Of a DNA stretch of 61,717 nucleotides, positions 33,500 through 42,742 are shown one piece after another. Made by a program: the position numbers and the translations under genes. Origin of the DNA: an uncultured Ruminococcus sp. (GTDB lineage Bacteria > Bacillota > Clostridia > Oscillospirales > Acutalibacteraceae); assembly GCA_902762615.1 (NCBI GenBank), contig CACWOX010000014.1:1-61717 (forward strand), given 5' to 3'. The notes beneath the pieces were generated by a model. That model searched no databases. It was not told where the DNA came from and was given only the letters and a program-made list of their open reading frames with translations. Positions within the stretch are counted from its first letter, which is position 1; the number at the start of each line of letters is the position of its first letter.

Positions 33500-34396
33500 C
33501 TATCCGAAGATGACTCTCCATGTCGCCGCTGCGACCGATTTGAATACCAGCCACGGTCGGAGCAGCAGCTCACGTTTTTCATCGGCGGTCAGATATTTAT
33601 TCAGATAGAATCTGTATGTGCGATAAAATTTGTAATAGTATGAAGGCTTCCAAGGCTTGCATTTGCCCATATAATGTGCAATGACCACCCGTTCGCGTTC
33701 GCTGCGTCTGTACCCGGGACTGAACAGATATTTCAGAAAATCTCCCGTACCGACATATTCGGTGGTGAAGTTGTACTCTCTGGGCGCGTACTTGATGCCG
33801 TCCTTGAAGTAAACGTTAATGAGATCCTGATCGGGAAATTCCAGCGTGAGTCCGCAGGTATTCATAAAGGAAAACATTTCGTCAAGATGAAAGCTCTCGT
33901 TCATCAGCGGAATATTGAAGAGTATCACGCCGGAATTAATGTACCTGTAATTGCTGTCAAGCCCGAGATTCTTTTTGCGCTCAGGGTAGTAGCTGTCTCC
34001 CAGATAATCGGGAACGGCTATCATCAGCCTTCCTTCAAAATCAGAGCGGTAAAATTCCTCTATCGACCGGAAAATAATGATATCCGGATCGAGATACAGC
34101 GCCCTTTCCTCCTGCGGCAAAAGCTGGGGTATGAGCAGCCGGTAGTACATTTCCTTTGTAAAATACTTGGTAACCGTTGCACCTTCAAACAGCTCCGGGG
34201 GAACCCTGACGTCGCTGAACGCACCGCCTAACCGCCCGACATGGGCGGCAAGACGTGCCAGATTTTCCTTGCATACATTGGAGTGCAGCAGATAAATATG
34301 AATTTCCGATCTGTTGTGCTCAAATAGTGACTCGAGCATTATCAGTGCCGGACGGATGTAATTGTCATCCAACGTAATTACAACATTCATCGCCAT
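33500..34396 (-). CDS. GT8-like glycosyltransferase (copy A)
   Basis: A 298-aa GT8-like enzyme, with AAGGAGG 12 nt before the first ATG (34396). Motifs are MNVVITLDDNYIRPALIML, FTKEMYYRLLIPQLLP, the DxD in ALYLDPDII, YINSGVILFNIPLMN, PDQDLINVYF and HYMGKCKPW. It is closely similar to the following gene, which starts 19 bp after its stop, consistent with tandem duplication followed by divergence. GT8 enzymes are not part of the core Pel set, so these may add a side-branch or a different backbone sugar. Confidence 0.88.
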   Translation of the reverse strand: MAMNVVITLDDNYIRPALIMLESLFEHNRSEIHIYLLHSNVCKENLARLAAHVGRLGGAFSDVRVPPELFEGATVTKYFTKEMYYRLLIPQLLPQEERALYLDPDIIIFRSIEEFYRSDFEGRLMIAVPDYLGDSYYPERKKNLGLDSNYRYINSGVILFNIPLMNESFHLDEMFSFMNTCGLTLEFPDQDLINVYFKDGIKYAPREYNFTTEYVGTGDFLKYLFSPGYRRSERERVVIAHYMGKCKPWKPSYYYKFYRTYRFYLNKYLTADEKRELLLRPWLVFKSVAAATWRVIFG

Positions 34397-34441
34397 TACA
34401 GGCTGCCGCCTCCTTATTGGAATGAGAAAACTCAGATGAAT

Positions 34442-36022
34442 TTATTTCTTTGCCTTCTGGGCAATCTCCTTCATCTGTGCCTCGCGTTCTGCCTTCTGCT
34501 GAGCAAACATCTTCTGCTTCTGCTGCTCGGCTTCCTGCTGAACCTTTTCATCCTTGCTGAGCTTGAGAGCTGCAAGGGAGTCGTCTGCCTCTTCGATGCG
34601 CTTCTTGGACATCTTGCCTGCCGAAGTGGTATTGATGATCATGCCGCGGCAGAATATCTGCTCGTCGATCTTATTGATGACTCTGCGCAGACGCATATAA
34701 CCGATCGTCCAGCCGATAAATGCGCCCAAAAAGAGACCGAGACCTGCAAACACTACATCGAAGTATGTGGTGATAATGGAGCCGATCAATGTTCCGATGA
34801 AGAATCCGATAGTGACCATGCAAGTACCCACGCCGTCATCGAAGTAGAAGAGGAAGATAACCTCGCAGTACATGATAAAGGTGACAAAGTAGGCAGCTGC
34901 CAGCGACGGATAGATCGAGAGAATGACGCCCTCAAATCCGAAGTCGGGCAGGAATATCATGGCGAGAATGAAGAGAATGATGGTAATGATGAACTGGAAG
35001 CGGATAATATAGAACAGTTCGCTCTTGAGTGTGCGGAACATGTTCTTCTTGGCAAGCTCAATGTCCTCGCCGCCGCCGCCGTTGACCGTTTCAAGATAAG
35101 CCTGATAGGAACCGAAGAAGGACGTCTCAGCCTTGACAACGAATATAACCAGAGTGGAAATATTGGTGAAAAGCGCAAGACAGGTAGCCATATCATAGTC
35201 AGGCGCGGTCCAGAAAACATTGCCGATATAAGCGCTGTACCGTGCGGTCGACCAATAAACGAAGTTATGGACATACAGACCAAAGGTGTAGAAAAAGTTT
35301 GTAATGAAGAGCGGCTTGAATCTCAGGAAGTACTTGAGAGCCTCGGTGTAGTTCTTGCTGGAGACCTTGAAGTAGGTTCTGAGGTTGGCATACAGCATAG
35401 TGGCTATGATGGAGAAGCAGAGCACCATTGAGCCGAGAATGGAATATGAAACCGCGTTGTGGAATACATAAACGCTGATAATGGCAAAAACCAGCGCCGC
35501 AAGTATGCCAATGAAATAAGCCATACCTATCTTTCCGTAGTCCTTCAGAGCCGAAACATATGTCATCAGGTAAAGCGACATATTGATGACCATAAAGAAC
35601 CAATAGGACAGGAATGTGAAAAACGGATCAATGCCGACCTCGATCTCTCTGAAAACTATGTAGAGCGATGCAAGGAATGCCAGCACCATGTTGAGTGCCA
35701 AGCCGACATTGATAGCCGGCATAATGTCGGCTATCTGTTCCTGATAGATCTTATCCGCGACGTACCTCGACAAAACCGAGTTGAGCGGCGATGTGATTAT
35801 CATGGAGAAAATGAAAACATAAAGAATTGTCGACGACAAAAACTCTCTGTCAGCAAAAGCCGCAGTCGAGTAAGGCAGCACAATATACATCAGCATAAGT
35901 GTGCCGGCAAGCAATATGGTAGGACCAATGGTAACCATGATGGCGTAGGTAGTACCTGCCACAAGGTTGACGATGTTGCCCTTGCCCATAAGCTTTTTTA
36001 ATTCAAAACCTATACCAGCCAT
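34442..36022 (-). CDS. pelG: PelG exopolysaccharide export protein
   Basis: A 526-aa MOP-superfamily flippase-like membrane protein with about 12 hydrophobic helices and the PelG opening MAGIGFELKKLMGKGN, followed by TYAIMVTIGPTILLAGTLML. In Pel systems PelG with PelD and PelE forms the inner-membrane synthase/export complex with PelF. The last 60 or so residues are a highly charged Lys/Gln/Glu coil (KVQQEAEQQKQKMFAQQKAE), an extension beyond the membrane core that could contact a partner. It lies 21 bp downstream of pelF, matching the pelF-pelG pairing in known loci. Confidence 0.92.
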   Translation of the reverse strand: MAGIGFELKKLMGKGNIVNLVAGTTYAIMVTIGPTILLAGTLMLMYIVLPYSTAAFADREFLSSTILYVFIFSMIITSPLNSVLSRYVADKIYQEQIADIMPAINVGLALNMVLAFLASLYIVFREIEVGIDPFFTFLSYWFFMVINMSLYLMTYVSALKDYGKIGMAYFIGILAALVFAIISVYVFHNAVSYSILGSMVLCFSIIATMLYANLRTYFKVSSKNYTEALKYFLRFKPLFITNFFYTFGLYVHNFVYWSTARYSAYIGNVFWTAPDYDMATCLALFTNISTLVIFVVKAETSFFGSYQAYLETVNGGGGEDIELAKKNMFRTLKSELFYIIRFQFIITIILFILAMIFLPDFGFEGVILSIYPSLAAAYFVTFIMYCEVIFLFYFDDGVGTCMVTIGFFIGTLIGSIITTYFDVVFAGLGLFLGAFIGWTIGYMRLRRVINKIDEQIFCRGMIINTTSAGKMSKKRIEEADDSLAALKLSKDEKVQQEAEQQKQKMFAQQKAEREAQMKEIAQKAKK

Positions 36023-36043
36023 ACAGCGCCTCTTTCCTTCCGA

Positions 36044-37483
36044 TTATTTTTTCTTCTTTGTCGCAATAGCCGTTGTGCCGACTGCGGCAAAGTGATCGTA
36101 CATTTTGGAATATTCTATCAGCCAGCCGTCCTTGGTGTAGTGATCGGCGACTCGCTTCTTGCCGATTTCGCCCATCTTTTTGCGAAGCTCCGGGCTTTTT
36201 GCCAGGGTAACGATAGCCTGCGCTATGCGGGCGACATTCATGGTGGGAGTGACTATGCCGCAATCGCCCATGTCATCGTGATCGCCATGGATTAAGCCGG
36301 CGCAGTCGCCAACCTGTGTGGCAATGCAGGGAATGCTGCATGCCATTGCTTCCAGCATAACGATAGGCTGACCTTCACTGATACTGGTGAGAATCAACAT
36401 ATCCATCTTGGCGAGATAATCCCTGGGCTTAATACGTCCGGTAAATTCTATATCCTTCAGATGGTTGATTTCCACCATCTCAACGCAGTCGTTGTAATAA
36501 TCAGGATCCTCGTCGGTCGGTCCCATGATCCACAGTTTAAGCTCCGGAACCTCTTCCTTCGCAAAGCTGTAAGCACTAAGCAGTGTCTTAACATCCTTGA
36601 TAGGCGTAACACGCAGCAGCGCGCCGATGTTGATGTAGGGATCATTCGGATCCTTGCGCGGGAAGGACTCATAATCGCTGATATTAACGCCGTTTGGAAT
36701 AACCACCGTTCTGCCGGGATCACATCCCAGTTCGAGCTGAATATGCTGTGCCGCCTTGAAAAGAGATGTGATCTTGTCGGCATAGTAGTACGCACAGTCC
36801 GAAAGGCAGTAGAAGTAATGAATCCAGATGTCTTTGTAAATGCCCTGCGTCCAGCTGCTCTTGATAATTTCCTCTTCGCGCTCACGGGTGTAAATACCGT
36901 GTTCACTCAGAATCATGGGCTTGTTGTACAGCACCTTGCCCTTGGCTGCCAGTATGCCGGAGTATCCCGTGGCAACGCAGTGATAAATGTCACAGACCTC
37001 CATCGGGGTCTTGAGCACCTTAAAGAGCAGCAGATACAGCGAACGAGTATTCCACAGGAAGTCAACAAAAACCGTCTGCGAATATTTATCCTTGTAAAAC
37101 TCCATAACTATGTCATAGAAGTCCTTGCCCATGAGCAATCCGTTTATCGAAACATCCCTGTGCTCAAAGTAATTGAATATAGTGACCCAGTCAACGTTTT
37201 TGCCGTAAAGCAATGACTTAAATGCATCCTTTTCCTTGGAGTTCATCCTGGTCTTGCTGCGTACTTTATGGACAACGTCGTCATCCGTCAGGAAGGTGTC
37301 GTGCATCGAAACCACATTGGCAGGTATGACAAACTTGCATTCGCCTGCGTCAGCACGGCTTGCCACAATGGTCTGTATGGAAAAATCCACCTTCGGCACA
37401 CCCTGTATAAGCATCTGCACCCAAGCGGAAACGCCGCCGAAGGTATAAGGATAGCTGCCTTCTGCAATCAAGCAAACCTTCAT
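36044..37483 (-). CDS. pelF: PelF GT4 glycosyltransferase
   Basis: A 479-aa GT4 enzyme with the PelF signature opening MKVCLIAEGSYPYTFGGVSAWV (shown here in part) and the PelF-type YSGILAAKGKVLYNKPMILSEHGIYTRER segment. The donor site is IPNGVNISDYESF, LLRVTPIKDVKTLL and the EX7E motif SEGQPIVMLEAMACSIP. PelF is the soluble polymerising transferase of Pel systems and acts with PelG at the membrane. AAGGAGG precedes the ATG. It is the second gene of the operon. Confidence 0.93.
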   Translation of the reverse strand: MKVCLIAEGSYPYTFGGVSAWVQMLIQGVPKVDFSIQTIVASRADAGECKFVIPANVVSMHDTFLTDDDVVHKVRSKTRMNSKEKDAFKSLLYGKNVDWVTIFNYFEHRDVSINGLLMGKDFYDIVMEFYKDKYSQTVFVDFLWNTRSLYLLLFKVLKTPMEVCDIYHCVATGYSGILAAKGKVLYNKPMILSEHGIYTREREEEIIKSSWTQGIYKDIWIHYFYCLSDCAYYYADKITSLFKAAQHIQLELGCDPGRTVVIPNGVNISDYESFPRKDPNDPYINIGALLRVTPIKDVKTLLSAYSFAKEEVPELKLWIMGPTDEDPDYYNDCVEMVEINHLKDIEFTGRIKPRDYLAKMDMLILTSISEGQPIVMLEAMACSIPCIATQVGDCAGLIHGDHDDMGDCGIVTPTMNVARIAQAIVTLAKSPELRKKMGEIGKKRVADHYTKDGWLIEYSKMYDHFAAVGTTAIATKKKK

Positions 37484-37545
37484 TGAGTTATTTCCTCCTT
37501 AATGTATATGAATTATTTTGTTAAATCGCAATGAGCAAATTCCTA

Positions 37546-39312
37546 TCAGACAAGCTGTATGGTAACCTCAGGCTTCAGAATCTCCACCATGTAGAAGTCG
37601 TCGCTGACCTTTGTCGCGGTAAACTTGGCGTCATCCGGCTTGATCTTCTTTGTAGTCTTGACGATAAAGGCAGCGCTGTCATCAAAGTTGTCGCACTTGA
37701 TGGTAAGCTCGTTTTCGCTGAAAGTAATCTCAGGCATCAGGCAGAGATATCTCTTGGCGCGATAGCCAGCCTGTGCGGATGTTCTCTCGGTGAGCCATGA
37801 TGTTCCTCTGTTGAGCAGGTTGAACTGCTTTGCGAGGTTCTGTGCGTAAGTCATCCACTCATAGCTGTAGTTGCTCTTATTGGTGATAACATCATACATG
37901 TCGAAGTAATGGGTGGAAAGACCCAGACCCGAAGCCATATTGCATGCCTTCCAATAATCCTGGAAGCTCGGCTCTACCTCTTCGCAGATAATGGGCAGAT
38001 TGACTATGTTGCTCTCAGCAAATCCGAGATCCGCCTGATATTCAGTGCTTTCCTCAGGAACATCGAGTTTGCTGACATAGACGCTCGTCTTTCTGAGCTT
38101 GTGCAGCATGTCGGTCTGCAAAGCCTGTGAAATATCCGTGGAGTACTTATAAGTAACCAGGTTGTAGCTGCCCATGTTGTATTTGAACTGATTGTAGCTG
38201 GCGTCCATTGCATCCTCCTCCAGCTCCTTGTCGGAATGAAGGTCCTTATGGTAGCCGCCGAAGCCAAATTCGCACCCGTATTTGCTGAATTGCTTTTTGA
38301 AATAGGACAGCGTTTCTGTGTTGAAATTGGTGGTTCCTCTCGAAGCATCGGTGAGATACGCGTAATACAGACCGGTGAACTTGATATCGGAATCCTTCAT
38401 CATGGTAACGAGGTTCGGCCAAACCTGATCCTTGATGAACGCCTGAGAATCTCTGTTGTAGAATCTCATCATAGCGTCGCCGTTTTCATAGCTGAGGAAC
38501 GGGAAGCTGTCTATAAAATTCACTTTAGCATCGATGACGGGATATGCATACTGCGATTCCATTCCGCCCAGAACGGCTATACACAGACCCATGCCGTATT
38601 TCTGTTCCATAAAATCGGCATTAAGCACAAAGATCTGACCATCGCCGTAAACAGTTCTCCACAGCAGCGGTACCATAGTGCTCTGATCGGCGTTGGGATC
38701 AGGAGAATATTCAAAAATATACTTGCGGCAGGTAGCGTCAATTCTGATGTCCTCCACTGTAAGAGGATAATCGTTGCAGACAATGTCGCCCTTCTGCGCA
38801 AACAGACCCTTAAAGGTCTGGAATCCGGCTATCGAGGCTTCGCCCGTTCTCGAGACGATGCCCATTGCCTCGCAGTAATTATCGTAGTTATCCGAACCTT
38901 CCTGTGGAAGAGCCGCAAAGAAAATATCAGTGCCGCGCTTTACAGAGCTCATAAGAAGGATCATATCGCCCAGAGAATTCAGATCGGGTGTGGTAACAAT
39001 GACAGCCTTGACGTCTCTGAGATCGGTGGAATTAAGACCCGCAGCGGTGGTTGCAACCTTATAGCCCTTCTTTGCGTAATTGAGAGCCAGCTTGACATTT
39101 TCGCAGATAACCTCGTCGTTACCCGTTATAATGAGATAATCCTTGTCCAACTTTTCCACATTTGCGGTATGAGTTGACGAGTCGAATTTATCGACAATCT
39201 CATTGTTGCTAGCGGCGGAATCGGTGATGTAGTTCATCGAAATCACAAGAAATATGGCAAGCATAAATACAAATGACAACGACATAACGACGTATTCACT
39301 TCTTTTTAACAT
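37546..39312 (-). CDS. DUF2194-like membrane-anchored protein (putative PelA-type deacetylase)
   Basis: A 588-aa protein with one N-terminal helix (about 9-28) and a large extracytoplasmic part. Residues about 55-200 look like an alpha/beta (Rossmann-like) domain (KDYLIITGNDEV, AVIVTTPDLNSLGDM). The rest resembles a divergent polysaccharide deacetylase: VNFIDSFPF in the place of the NodB TFDDG motif and GGYHKDLHSD giving an HxxxH pair that could bind a metal. I read it as DUF2194, which accompanies pelF/pelG in clostridial loci and probably replaces the PelA deacetylase. The glycoside hydrolase part of Gram-negative PelA is absent. It is first in the operon. Confidence 0.68.
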   Translation of the reverse strand: MLKRSEYVVMSLSFVFMLAIFLVISMNYITDSAASNNEIVDKFDSSTHTANVEKLDKDYLIITGNDEVICENVKLALNYAKKGYKVATTAAGLNSTDLRDVKAVIVTTPDLNSLGDMILLMSSVKRGTDIFFAALPQEGSDNYDNYCEAMGIVSRTGEASIAGFQTFKGLFAQKGDIVCNDYPLTVEDIRIDATCRKYIFEYSPDPNADQSTMVPLLWRTVYGDGQIFVLNADFMEQKYGMGLCIAVLGGMESQYAYPVIDAKVNFIDSFPFLSYENGDAMMRFYNRDSQAFIKDQVWPNLVTMMKDSDIKFTGLYYAYLTDASRGTTNFNTETLSYFKKQFSKYGCEFGFGGYHKDLHSDKELEEDAMDASYNQFKYNMGSYNLVTYKYSTDISQALQTDMLHKLRKTSVYVSKLDVPEESTEYQADLGFAESNIVNLPIICEEVEPSFQDYWKACNMASGLGLSTHYFDMYDVITNKSNYSYEWMTYAQNLAKQFNLLNRGTSWLTERTSAQAGYRAKRYLCLMPEITFSENELTIKCDNFDDSAAFIVKTTKKIKPDDAKFTATKVSDDFYMVEILKPEVTIQLV

Positions 39313-39383
39313 AGACAGATCTCCTATCTTTGATAAAATATTGATGAATGATTGAACCTGGGCGCAATTCAGCTATCGTTAAT

Positions 39384-39411
39384 ATTATAGCACTAAAAAA
39401 TTCTCAGTCAA
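39384..39411 (-). promoter_or_regulatory. Promoter of the Pel-type operon
   Basis: Minus-strand TTGACT (39406-39411), 16-bp spacer, TATAAT (39384-39389), giving a leader of about 65 nt. It lies in the 411-bp spacer 39313-39723, which also contains the trk terminator (39485-39520) and an unexplained inverted repeat (39551-39584). Confidence 0.7.
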
Positions 39412-39484
39412 CCATAAATTTTATATAAATCTTGTACACCTAAGATTAAGCAGATATTACAAAGCTTTGAATTATTTGATAACG

Positions 39485-39520
39485 AAAAAAATCCCCCATC
39501 AAAAAGACCGGGGATTTTTG
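39485..39520 (-). terminator. Terminator of trkA-trkH
   Basis: Stem AAAAATCCCC/GGGGATTTTT (39487-39496 with 39510-39519), followed on the minus strand by TTTTTCG. It lies about 200 bp beyond the trkH stop codon. Confidence 0.75.
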
Positions 39521-39723
39521 ATATTTTTAACTAATTATTTTTTCGACATTGGCAATTTACCACAAATATTATGAACATTTGGTAAACAAAGTGCAACGCC
39601 CAACATATTTTTTCACCAACTTGCCATTTACAAATACATCACAAAAAGCAACCGGAAGCGAATCGTTCGTTATTTTGCACATTTTTAAAATAAAAATTTC
39701 GTCACTTATGTTAACTCAAGTTA

Positions 39724-41166
39724 TCACGCTTTTTTCCATGTTCTGGGCATAAAGGCAATCAGCACCGGGAATATCTCCAATCTGCCCGCCAGCATATCAA
39801 ATATTATCACCAGCTTGGAGAATGGCGTGAATTCCGAAAAATTGCCGTACGGTCCGATGGCGCCGAGTCCCGGCCCCATATTGTTGAGAGCCGTGAGCGC
39901 CGCAGAAAAGGAGACGTCAAAGCCGTATTTGTCCAGAGAGATCAGCAGCGTGGAAACAAGCAGAATCACCATATATATAATGAAAAAGGAACCCTGCGTA
40001 CTGAGCTGTTCGCTGTCCACTGCCTGACCCTCCAGCTTTACGGTCGCAACCATACGGGGATTGAGCTGACGGCGCATTTCTCTGACGCCGGATTTGAGCA
40101 GTATCATCACACGGGCAACCTTCAGACCGCCGCCGGTGGAGCCGGCGCATGCTCCGCAGAACATCAGCAGTATCAGCACGGTCTGGGAGAATCCCGGCCA
40201 CTGCGTATAGTCGGAGTTGCCGAATCCGGTGGAGCTGGAAAGAGAAGCTACAGTGAAGCCAGCATAGCGCAACGCCCTGGAAAAGGAGTGGTACATCGGC
40301 GCAATGTTACAGGTGATCAGCAGCGTGGAAAGAATATAGATGGCAAAGAACACCTTGATTTCGACATTGTGCAGCACATCGGAAAAGCGCTTGATGAGCA
40401 GCAGGTAAAAGAGATTGAAGTTTATGCTGAATACCAGCATAAATATCGTAATGATCACCTCTACCCACACATTGTGGTACCCGCTTACACCGTCGTTCAG
40501 AACCGAGAAGCCGCCCGTACCGGCTGTGGCAAATGCATTGGCAATGCAGTCGAACCAGCGCATTCCGGTAAGCCTTAGCATAATTGTTTCAAGGAATGTA
40601 AAGAAAACATATATCCCATAAAGAATACGGGCTGTTATCTGTGTCTTGGCGACCAGCTTGCCCACTGACGGACCCGGAACCTCCGCACGCATGATGTACA
40701 TGGACTGTGCGCTGCCTGCCGGAAGTATGGCAAGGGCAAAAACCAGCACGCCCATGCCCCCTATCCAGTGGGTAAAGCTGCGCCACATCTTCAGGCTCAT
40801 AGGGAACGACTCGACGTCGGTCAGCAGCGTGGAGCCTGTAGTGGTGAAGCCTGACACAGTTTCAAAAAGCGCGTCGGTAAAGCTCGATATGTCGCCGCTG
40901 ATAACAAACGGCAGAGCGCCGAATACGGACATCAGTATCCATGCAAAGGCGACTATAACAAATCCCTCGCGTGCGTATATGGTTTGATTTTTGGGTTTGA
41001 AGCCGGTGAGCAGATATCCCAGAATGCCGAGCGGCAGCATGACCGACAGCAGAGGAATCATTCCCTCGTCGAGATAGTACAGCGAAAAAAGCAGCGGAAG
41101 TCCCATCAGCGCCGCTTCCAGCTTCATGATCTGCCCCAGCACATATCTTATCATATGATAATTCAT
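39724..41166 (-). CDS. trkH: Potassium uptake membrane subunit TrkH
   Basis: A 480-aa polytopic protein of the TrkH/KtrB family that forms the K+ channel-like pore. Pore-loop signatures include SGFTTTGSTLL, the FATAGTGGFSV segment, SLSSSTGFGNSDY, and ALNNMGPGLGAIG, corresponding to the four P-loops with their Gly residues. It is 12 bp downstream of trkA and ends at the long spacer before the exopolysaccharide operon. No riboswitch for c-di-AMP is visible upstream. Confidence 0.95.
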   Translation of the reverse strand: MNYHMIRYVLGQIMKLEAALMGLPLLFSLYYLDEGMIPLLSVMLPLGILGYLLTGFKPKNQTIYAREGFVIVAFAWILMSVFGALPFVISGDISSFTDALFETVSGFTTTGSTLLTDVESFPMSLKMWRSFTHWIGGMGVLVFALAILPAGSAQSMYIMRAEVPGPSVGKLVAKTQITARILYGIYVFFTFLETIMLRLTGMRWFDCIANAFATAGTGGFSVLNDGVSGYHNVWVEVIITIFMLVFSINFNLFYLLLIKRFSDVLHNVEIKVFFAIYILSTLLITCNIAPMYHSFSRALRYAGFTVASLSSSTGFGNSDYTQWPGFSQTVLILLMFCGACAGSTGGGLKVARVMILLKSGVREMRRQLNPRMVATVKLEGQAVDSEQLSTQGSFFIIYMVILLVSTLLISLDKYGFDVSFSAALTALNNMGPGLGAIGPYGNFSEFTPFSKLVIIFDMLAGRLEIFPVLIAFMPRTWKKA

Positions 41167-41178
41167 ATCCGCACCGCC

Positions 41179-42531
41179 TTATTCCACAATATCCGCAAGG
41201 GTGCGAAGGCTTTCGATAGAGGTGACAACGATGATCGTATCGCCAGCCTCCATGCAGTCCCCGCCACGAGGGAATATGATCTTGTTGCGGCGGATAATGC
41301 AGGCGATAATCAGATTTTTCCTGAGTCTCAGCTCACGGAATGTCACGCCGATGTATTCAAAATCATTGGGTACGCTGAATTCCAGCGCTTCCACCTTGCC
41401 GTCCACAATGCGGTAGAGAGTGCGAACGCCTGTCCCCTCGGAATTGTGAAGAGCGCGCACGTAGCTGAGTATGCGGTCGGTGGCAAGCTCCTGCGCCGAG
41501 ATCACCGTGTCAAGTCCTATGCTGCTCAGCACGTCGGTGGAAATGCGGCTCGCCTTGGTGACCACCTTGCCCACCTTCTGCGATCTGGCATACATTGAGA
41601 TAATGGCGTTTTCCTCGTCGTGCCCCATCAGAGCAACAAAAGCATCCTGATGAGCCAATCCCTGTTCGTTGAGCAGTTCTCTATCGGTAGCGTCACCGCA
41701 TATAATCTCGGTGGCAGGCAGAATATCGCCCAGTTCAAGAGCACGGCTTTCCTTCTTTTCCAGCACCCTGACGGTGTGACCCGATTCGGTGAGCTGCCGC
41801 GCAAGATAATAGCCCACATTGCCGCCGCCGGCTATCATAACTCTCTTGGTGCGTGTACGGTAAAGCCCCAGCTTTTTCATGAAGCTGACCAGCTCGGGAC
41901 GTGACGCGGTCACGCTGATGCGGTCGCCCTGCTTGATGATGAAATCGCCGTTGGGAATGATGGCGTCTTCCCCTCTTTTGACGGCGCATACCAGCACACT
42001 GACGCGGTATTTTTCGTGAATGATATGCACCGGCTTGCCGATCAGATCATTGCCCTCGGAAATACCAATCTCGGCAAGCTCCACCCGTCCGTTGGCAAAC
42101 GGTTCCAGCTTGATGGCGGAGGGGAACCGGAGAATTCTGGCTATCTCGTTTGCAGCGAGAAACTCGGGGTTTACAAGCATACTGATTCCGAATCCGGTGC
42201 GCATGAAATCAAGCTGCTTGGAGTATTCGGGCGTACGCACACGGGCTATCGAATGACGGCAGCCCATCTTTTTGGCGAGCATGCAGCAGAGAATATTCAG
42301 CTCGTCGGTCTGTGTGACAGAGATAAGCAGATCGGCTTTGTCAACGCCAGCCTGCTTCTGAATATCGTAGCATGCGCCGTTGCCGCATATGCCGTTTACG
42401 TCAAACGCATTGATAAGATCCTCCACCACCTGCGGATCCTTGTCGATCACGACTACATCATGATTTTCCCTTGCCAGCTGTTTGGTCAGAGCCCTGCCGA
42501 CCTTACCGCTGCCAACAATGATAATATTCAT
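41179..42531 (-). CDS. trkA: Potassium uptake regulatory subunit TrkA
   Basis: A 450-aa cytoplasmic protein with two RCK repeats. Each has a Rossmann NAD/nucleotide motif: IIVGSGKVGRALTKQL at the N-terminus and MIAGGGNVGYYLARQL near residue 233. Each is followed by a TrkA_C region (VELAEIGISEGNDLIGKP and VEALEFSVPNDFEYIGV). The double-domain form is typical of TrkA rather than single-domain KtrA. It is the first gene of the trkA-trkH operon and gates TrkH. Confidence 0.95.
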   Translation of the reverse strand: MNIIIVGSGKVGRALTKQLARENHDVVVIDKDPQVVEDLINAFDVNGICGNGACYDIQKQAGVDKADLLISVTQTDELNILCCMLAKKMGCRHSIARVRTPEYSKQLDFMRTGFGISMLVNPEFLAANEIARILRFPSAIKLEPFANGRVELAEIGISEGNDLIGKPVHIIHEKYRVSVLVCAVKRGEDAIIPNGDFIIKQGDRISVTASRPELVSFMKKLGLYRTRTKRVMIAGGGNVGYYLARQLTESGHTVRVLEKKESRALELGDILPATEIICGDATDRELLNEQGLAHQDAFVALMGHDEENAIISMYARSQKVGKVVTKASRISTDVLSSIGLDTVISAQELATDRILSYVRALHNSEGTGVRTLYRIVDGKVEALEFSVPNDFEYIGVTFRELRLRKNLIIACIIRRNKIIFPRGGDCMEAGDTIIVVTSIESLRTLADIVE

Positions 42532-42573
42532 ATATTTCCTTCCTTAAATAGAGAATAAAAATTGTCAATCTAT

Positions 42574-42602
42574 AATATACATTATTTTCATAAAGTTTGC
42601 AA
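42574..42602 (-). promoter_or_regulatory. Promoter of trkA-trkH
   Basis: Minus-strand TTGCAA (42597-42602), 17-bp spacer, TATATT (42574-42579), about 43 bp upstream of the trkA ATG. Confidence 0.55.
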
Positions 42603-42742
42603 GGGTTCATACAAATATTACATATAAAATTTACGGCAAATTTTATCACAATATAACAAAACAGCAGCGGCAGCCATGCCGCATAAATCCTCTTGATATG
42701 CAAATAATAAAGCCGACAGACAATCCTAATGAATTCGGAGGA

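Noticed and set aside
39549-39752. 67-aa reading frame on the plus strand of the trk-pel spacer
   Set aside because: No ribosome site, composition atypical of a gene, and it runs into trkH on the opposite strand.
41167-42697. c-di-AMP (ydaO-type) riboswitch ahead of trkA
   Set aside because: The promoter is about 43 bp from the start codon, leaving no room for the aptamer.
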